Below are positions 60,630-64,000 of a stretch of 64,000 nt of DNA, in pieces. The position numbers were made by a program, and so were the translations under genes. The stretch is from WLMZ01 sp043753895 (lineage in GTDB: Bacteria > Actinomycetota > Acidimicrobiia > Acidimicrobiales > Ilumatobacteraceae). Under the pieces are notes generated by a model. It was not told the DNA's origin, searched no databases, and saw nothing but the letters and a program-made list of their open reading frames with translations. The stretch's first letter is position 1. Each line of letters starts with the position of its first letter. The stretch covers positions 62,001 through 126,000 of the forward strand of contig JAYUWK010000160.1 of assembly GCA_043753895.1 (NCBI GenBank), in the 5' to 3' direction.

Positions 60630-61394
60630 TCACGACACCACTGTGCCGAACAACTTGCCGATGCCGTAGGTGACCGCGGCGGCCGCAACCACAATCAGCA
60701 ACTGGCGCATCGCGCCGCGGCCGATCGGGCGTGCGGCTGTGCGACTGATGTAAGCGCCAACCACAACGCTGGCGATCGCTGTTGCAACCACCGAAGCAAT
60801 CACCGCAGACGTGCCGATGGTGAAGAACCATGGCACCAGCGGCACCGCAGCCCCCACTGCAAACAGGGCGAGCGAACTGATTGCTGCTGTGGTGGGCGAG
60901 CCAAGTTGATCAGGGTCCAGGCCGAAGATGGTGCGCGCCGAGAAGTTGACGAAGCGTTGCTCGTCCAACGGCAGTTCGGTGGCAGCGCGCTGAGCTGTGT
61001 CCTCGGCAAAACCCGCGTCGACCAACTTTTTGGTGAGCTCGTTCAGCACCAGCTTCGGATTGCGTCGCACCAGATCGTGCAGTTCACCCAGGATGCCTTC
61101 GTACAACTCCACCTGACTGCGCAGGCTCACCCACTCGCCGGCAGCCATCGAGAACGCACCCGCGACGAGACTGGCAATGCCAGCGATGCGCACGCTGCCG
61201 GAGCTTGCGCTCGCTCCGGCAAGGGCAAGGATCAGGCAGACGTTGGTGACCAACCCATCGTTGACTCCGAGCACCGCCGCGCGCGCTGCTCCGCGCGAAA
61301 CCGCTCTGACGCGCGCGTGCAACTCGGCCGCGTCGCGATCCGCATCAACGACGCGCGGCTCGATCGGTTTGACGAACGGTGAGCCGTCGCTCAC
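60630..61394 (-). CDS. VIT-family (CCC1/VIT1-like) membrane transporter
   Basis: The 254-aa protein has five membrane helices and the VIT1/CCC1 signatures AAVLGVNDGLVTNVCLILAL, AGAFSMAAGEWVSLRSQVEL and the cytosolic Glu-rich loop (ELYEGILGELHDLVRRNPK) that binds Fe2+ or Mn2+ in relatives. Bacterial members are thought to export iron or manganese. Its GTG start overlaps the stop of the peroxiredoxin gene (GTGA), so metal efflux and peroxide defence are co-expressed. Confidence 0.9.
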   Translation of the reverse strand: MSDGSPFVKPIEPRVVDADRDAAELHARVRAVSRGAARAAVLGVNDGLVTNVCLILALAGASASSGSVRIAGIASLVAGAFSMAAGEWVSLRSQVELYEGILGELHDLVRRNPKLVLNELTKKLVDAGFAEDTAQRAATELPLDEQRFVNFSARTIFGLDPDQLGSPTTAAISSLALFAVGAAVPLVPWFFTIGTSAVIASVVATAIASVVVGAYISRTAARPIGRGAMRQLLIVVAAAAVTYGIGKLFGTVVS

Positions 61395-61873
61395 TCGGCA
61401 CCGCCCGGCGCTGAAGTTTGCAGCACGCGGATATCAGCGAGCACGACGGCAGCGTGCTCCGCCACATCGACCACGTCGTAGCTCCGCCGAATCACGCCCT
61501 CAGGATTGATGAGGTAGCTGTACCGACGGGGATACTGCGCGTATTGCTCGCGCGCCGATCGGGTGACTTCGTAGGCCGTACCAACCACGCGATCGGTGTC
61601 GCTCATTAGTCGGAACGGGAACTGCTGCGCATCGGAGAACGCACGGTTCTCTGCTTGCGTGTCGAACGATGCGCCAAGGATGACAGCACCCAATTCATCG
61701 AACTCGTGGGCGCTGTCACGCAGGCCCTGGCCCTGCACAGTTCAACCGGGTGTGGCCGCTTTCGGATACCACCACAACAGCACCCACGACCCGCGCAGGT
61801 CAGCGAGGCGGACCATGTCGCCGTACTGATCCGTCAACGAAAAATCGGGAGCTCGCGTACCAGGCGTCAACAT
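61391..61873 (-). CDS. Peroxiredoxin (Bcp/PrxQ-like), probable selenoprotein with UGA-encoded Sec44
   Basis: From ATG 61873 the frame reads MLTPGTRAPDFSLTDQYGDM, then SWVLLWWYPKAATPG. A TGA at codon 44 (61744-61742) follows, then TVQGQGLRDSAHEFDELGAV and so on to the normal stop at 61391, 160 codons in all. The TGA falls exactly on the peroxidatic Cys of the Bcp signature TPGCTxQ. Sequence on both sides is conserved and in one frame, with no other lesion. Selenocysteine peroxiredoxins with TPGUT are known in bacteria. A stem-loop begins two bases after the TGA. The alternative is a Cys-to-stop mutation. A downstream-only start (GTG 61738) would lack the active site. The gene is coupled to the VIT transporter. 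Confidence 0.8.
61713..61740 (-). promoter_or_regulatory. SECIS-like stem-loop after the in-frame UGA
   Basis: Directly after the UGA, CTGT (61740-61737) and GCAGG (61736-61732) pair with CCTGC (61724-61720) and ACAG (61716-61713). This gives nine base pairs, a seven-base loop GCCAGGG and a three-base bulge on the 3' side. Position, size and bulge fit bacterial SECIS elements that recruit SelB, although the loop lacks the GU seen in E. coli elements and lies at the short end of the known spacing. Confidence 0.6.
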
Positions 61874-61978
61874 AGTGACGAGTCTCGCACGGCGCGCCGC
61901 TGCGCGACCCAGCCTTGGTCCATCTCCGCAGTTCCGGCGAGACGAAATCAGACCAGCTCAGTCGCTAGATCTGTTCAG

Positions 61979-62051
61979 CGCGCTCGAAGGGACTCGAACC
62001 CCCAACCTTCTGATCCGTAGTCAGATGCTCTATCCATTGAGCTACGAGCGC
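61979..62051 (-). tRNA. tRNA-Arg (anticodon ACG)
   Basis: The minus strand folds into a full cloverleaf: acceptor stem GCGCTCG/CGAGCGC, D-arm GCTC...GAGC, anticodon stem TCTGA/TCAGA around CTACGGA, and T-arm GGGGG-TTCGAGT-CCCTT, with discriminator G and no encoded CCA. The anticodon ACG (read as ICG) decodes CGU, CGC and CGA arginine codons. Nothing nearby suggests its use as an integration site. Confidence 0.95.
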
Positions 62052-62109
62052 GTATGTCGCAGCAGTCTACGTTGCGGGCTCCGCAATCGAAACTGTTTCG
62101 TGGCGGTCT

Positions 62110-63249
62110 TTACCCGCCCCAGGGACCCCAGCCGCCGTTGCGCAAGTACAAGAAGTAGGCCGCTCCGGCGTTGACTCTCGGATCGAGCAGCGCTTCAGCA
62201 GAGCTGATTCCAACCGCGGTCAGCCACGACTTGTGCACGTTCCAGTAGATCTGAAATAAGCCTATGCAGCAGTAGTTGCGCGCCGTTGGCTGCAGATTGC
62301 TCTCGCGCTTGGCGATGGCAACGGCCTTATCCTCGAGATTGTCGGGCCAGACGTCGCGAATGATCTGCTCGACCTCCGCAGCCGAGTAGCTCCGGTTTGG
62401 CGGCAGAGTTGGCGCCGGACTTGGCGCCGGAGTTGGCGGGGGTGGCGCAGCCGTGGTGGGTGTCGGCTTGGCGGCCGCAGGCGCGACTTTCGCAGGCGCC
62501 GGAGCTGGCTTTGCCGCTGTTGGTGTCGTCTTTGCAGCGACAGGTGCCGATGCATTTGCCGGCAGGCACACCGACCTGCCCGCGTACAGTGCCGTTTTGG
62601 TAGTGGCATTGTTGGCGGCCAATAGCGACGCGAGCGAGACGTTGGTCTTCTTGGCGATGAGGATCCAGTAATCCTGAACGACAACCCTGTAGGTCTTTGC
62701 GCAGACGGACTTGGTCGACGCTGACGACGACACGGAGCGATTCTGGGGAGTGGTCGCGCCGTTGACGCGAGTACCGGCCGACTTCACTGCAGGCAACACC
62801 TGCGGCGCGGCCGCCGTCGTGACCGGCACTTCCGTAGCACCGACTGTGCCCGTTGCCTCGACCGGGGCTGTGCCATCGACTGTGCCATCAACAGCGTCGG
62901 CAACCGTGCCAACAGCGGTGTCGTCGGGTGCAGCGATCGCAACAGCGTCACCCGACGGGGGTGCGCTCAATGCCGCGACCCGAGCCAGCGGACCCCGGCT
63001 CCCCACAGCGAGCGCAATCGCAATCGCAAGCACTGCGACGAGGCCAAGCGCACCGAGGCGCTTCCAGAGCAGATGGCGCGGTGCATGCCGGTCGGGACGC
63101 TGCGTGGCTGCGGACAGCGAGCTGGTCGGCGTCGCTGCGTCAGTGGAGCGGGTACGTACGATGCGGTGCGGACGTGTGATCGGCCCGGTCATCGAGGTGC
63201 TGCGATGCTCGTCCCAAAATCCGTAATCGTCTTCGAGTTCGTCGTTCAA
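62110..63249 (-). CDS. Membrane-anchored LysM-like/lytic transglycosylase-like protein
   Basis: The 379-aa protein has a basic cytosolic N-terminus, one membrane helix (LGALGLVAVLAIAIALAV, about 66-83) and a Thr/Ala linker. A LysM-like domain (YRVVVQDYWILIAKKTNVSL, then AGRSVCLP) and a long Ala/Pro/Lys linker follow. The SLT-type domain has the catalytic Glu in AKRESNLQP, then IGLFQIYWNVHKSWL and LDPRVNAGAAYFLYLRNGGW at the C-terminus. It probably cleaves or remodels peptidoglycan, like Rpf/transglycosylase proteins of actinobacteria. The SLT domain is small (about 85 residues). Confidence 0.82.
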   Translation of the reverse strand: MNDELEDDYGFWDEHRSTSMTGPITRPHRIVRTRSTDAATPTSSLSAATQRPDRHAPRHLLWKRLGALGLVAVLAIAIALAVGSRGPLARVAALSAPPSGDAVAIAAPDDTAVGTVADAVDGTVDGTAPVEATGTVGATEVPVTTAAAPQVLPAVKSAGTRVNGATTPQNRSVSSSASTKSVCAKTYRVVVQDYWILIAKKTNVSLASLLAANNATTKTALYAGRSVCLPANASAPVAAKTTPTAAKPAPAPAKVAPAAAKPTPTTAAPPPPTPAPSPAPTLPPNRSYSAAEVEQIIRDVWPDNLEDKAVAIAKRESNLQPTARNYCCIGLFQIYWNVHKSWLTAVGISSAEALLDPRVNAGAAYFLYLRNGGWGPWGG

Positions 63250-63405
63250 CAGCTTGCCCTTTCTCGTCCGTATGACGACCTCGCTGGGCCGTCAACTGGC
63301 GATGGAGGAGCGTGTGTCTGGGCGCCCCACCGCGACATGTCGCTTGGTTGATGACGAAATGTCTACACCCGTCGTCATCAAATTGCAACATTTAAGGGCA
63401 GGGCC

Positions 63406-64000
63406 TCAGTGGGTGATAACGGCCTGGATCTCGTTCACGACCATCGGTTGGGCCGTTGAAGTGGTGTAGTTACCGAGCCCGCCGCCGGCCGCAACGTTCG
63501 ATCGCCAACTCACCGACCACACGATCGACAACGTGGCTGCGAACACGTCGGTATTGGTGATCTCCGAGGAGTGCTGGTACGTGTACATGCAATCGGATGC
63601 AATCTCGTCGCCAAATTGAGGTAGCCACTGCCGACCCGGGCCCTGGCACACGGTTGCCGACGAGCCCGGCTCCCCTGAGGCGAACACCAAACGCGTCGGA
63701 GTGGCCGTCGTGGTGGCCCACGCGATGCCGGTGGTGGTCGGCACCCAGGCCGTGATGGACACCGGCTGATACAGCGCCGGATCCGTCCACAGCCACATGC
63801 CCACCTTGACGATGCCCTTGTTCGCTGGCGGCGCCGAACCGAGGGTCGGCTTGGCAAGACGCTGCTTGATTTGATCGGCTGCGCTGAGGCCGAGGGTTCG
63901 TGTGGGCACTTGCGGAACCCACACCCCGCGCCCCGATGTTGGACATGATCGATAGAACAGCACGTACTTCACGCCGTTCACGATCTTCTCCGTCACCGTC
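63406..64000 (-). CDS. Secreted-looking hypothetical protein, 5' end probably outside window
   Basis: The frame is open from a GTG at 63996 and very likely extends beyond the right edge, since it begins inside a folded region (VNGVKYVLFYRSCPTSGRGV). Trp- and Thr-rich stretches (MWLWTDPALYQPVSITAWVP; WATTTATPTRLVFASGEPGS) and paired Cys suggest an extracytoplasmic domain like those of uncharacterised actinobacterial secreted proteins. No family name can be given. Confidence 0.6.
   Translation of the reverse strand, partial: TVTEKIVNGVKYVLFYRSCPTSGRGVWVPQVPTRTLGLSAADQIKQRLAKPTLGSAPPANKGIVKVGMWLWTDPALYQPVSITAWVPTTTGIAWATTTATPTRLVFASGEPGSSATVCQGPGRQWLPQFGDEIASDCMYTYQHSSEITNTDVFAATLSIVWSVSWRSNVAAGGGLGNYTTSTAQPMVVNEIQAVITH

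Noticed and set aside
61979..62051. tRNA-Arg as an integration site of a mobile element
   Set aside because: Both flanks are ordinary chromosomal genes, and no integrase or repeated tRNA fragment is nearby.

Overview
The window is high-GC DNA from an actinobacterium. It encodes S-(hydroxymethyl)mycothiol dehydrogenase, a WXG100-type protein, a DUF222/HNH protein, an Rv1264-like adenylate cyclase, a SEC-C methionine aminopeptidase and an ECF42-type sigma factor with its DGPF partner. The overall gene set suggests the Acidimicrobiia (Ilumatobacter-like). That placement is inference from gene content.

Region 1 (1 to about 10,975) is accessory DNA. It begins with a UvrD-like helicase running off the left edge, a PD-(D/E)XK nuclease-like protein, a MazG-like pyrophosphohydrolase and a small helix-turn-helix-like protein. 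Next comes a compact two-armed module at about 3,140-9,865. The left-pointing arm is a four-gene run with overlapping stop/start codons: a small HTH, a 186-aa protein, an HNH nuclease and a family B DNA polymerase with intact exonuclease and polymerase motifs. The right-pointing arm encodes a MerR-like HTH protein and a stand-alone Cas1 with its catalytic Glu, His and Asp plus an added zinc knuckle and HTH. There are no other cas genes and no CRISPR array. Cas1 + PolB + HNH + HTH is the signature gene set of casposons, so this is read as a casposon-like element. I could not find convincing terminal inverted repeats. A nucleotidyl-cyclase-like gene follows. The accessory region ends where a Tad-pilus ATPase gene (cpaF) is cut off after about 260 codons.

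Region 2 (10,976-64,000) looks like ordinary chromosome. In order it holds the remnant of a Tad pilus operon (cpaB-, cpaE- and cpaF-like); map; an ECF42 sigma/DGPF pair; an N6-adenine methyltransferase; coaA; a GNAT-HAD fusion; a lipid CoA-metabolism cluster (acyl-CoA ligase, HMG-CoA-synthase-like/DUF35 fusion, thiolase); an aminotransferase/omega-amidase pair; a DrrAB-like ABC exporter; prfC; a flavin-based electron-transfer set (ApbE, FMN-binding protein, ferric-reductase-like protein); mycothiol-dependent formaldehyde detoxification; rlmI; lipid and cell-envelope enzymes; a complete branched-chain amino-acid ABC operon; an adenylate cyclase with an acetyltransferase; an enolase-superfamily enzyme; and a VIT-family transporter. 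The VIT gene is coupled to a peroxiredoxin whose catalytic cysteine position is an in-frame TGA, followed at once by a stem-loop. This is a probable selenoprotein. A tRNA-Arg(ACG), a LysM/transglycosylase protein and a partial gene close the window.

Three genes in Region 2 carry single-base frameshifts (about 28,806, 32,450 and 48,130), and one of them also has a TGG-to-TGA change. Short tandem duplications of 6-18 bp recur at six places. These may be real micro-mutations or assembly errors; reads are needed to tell.
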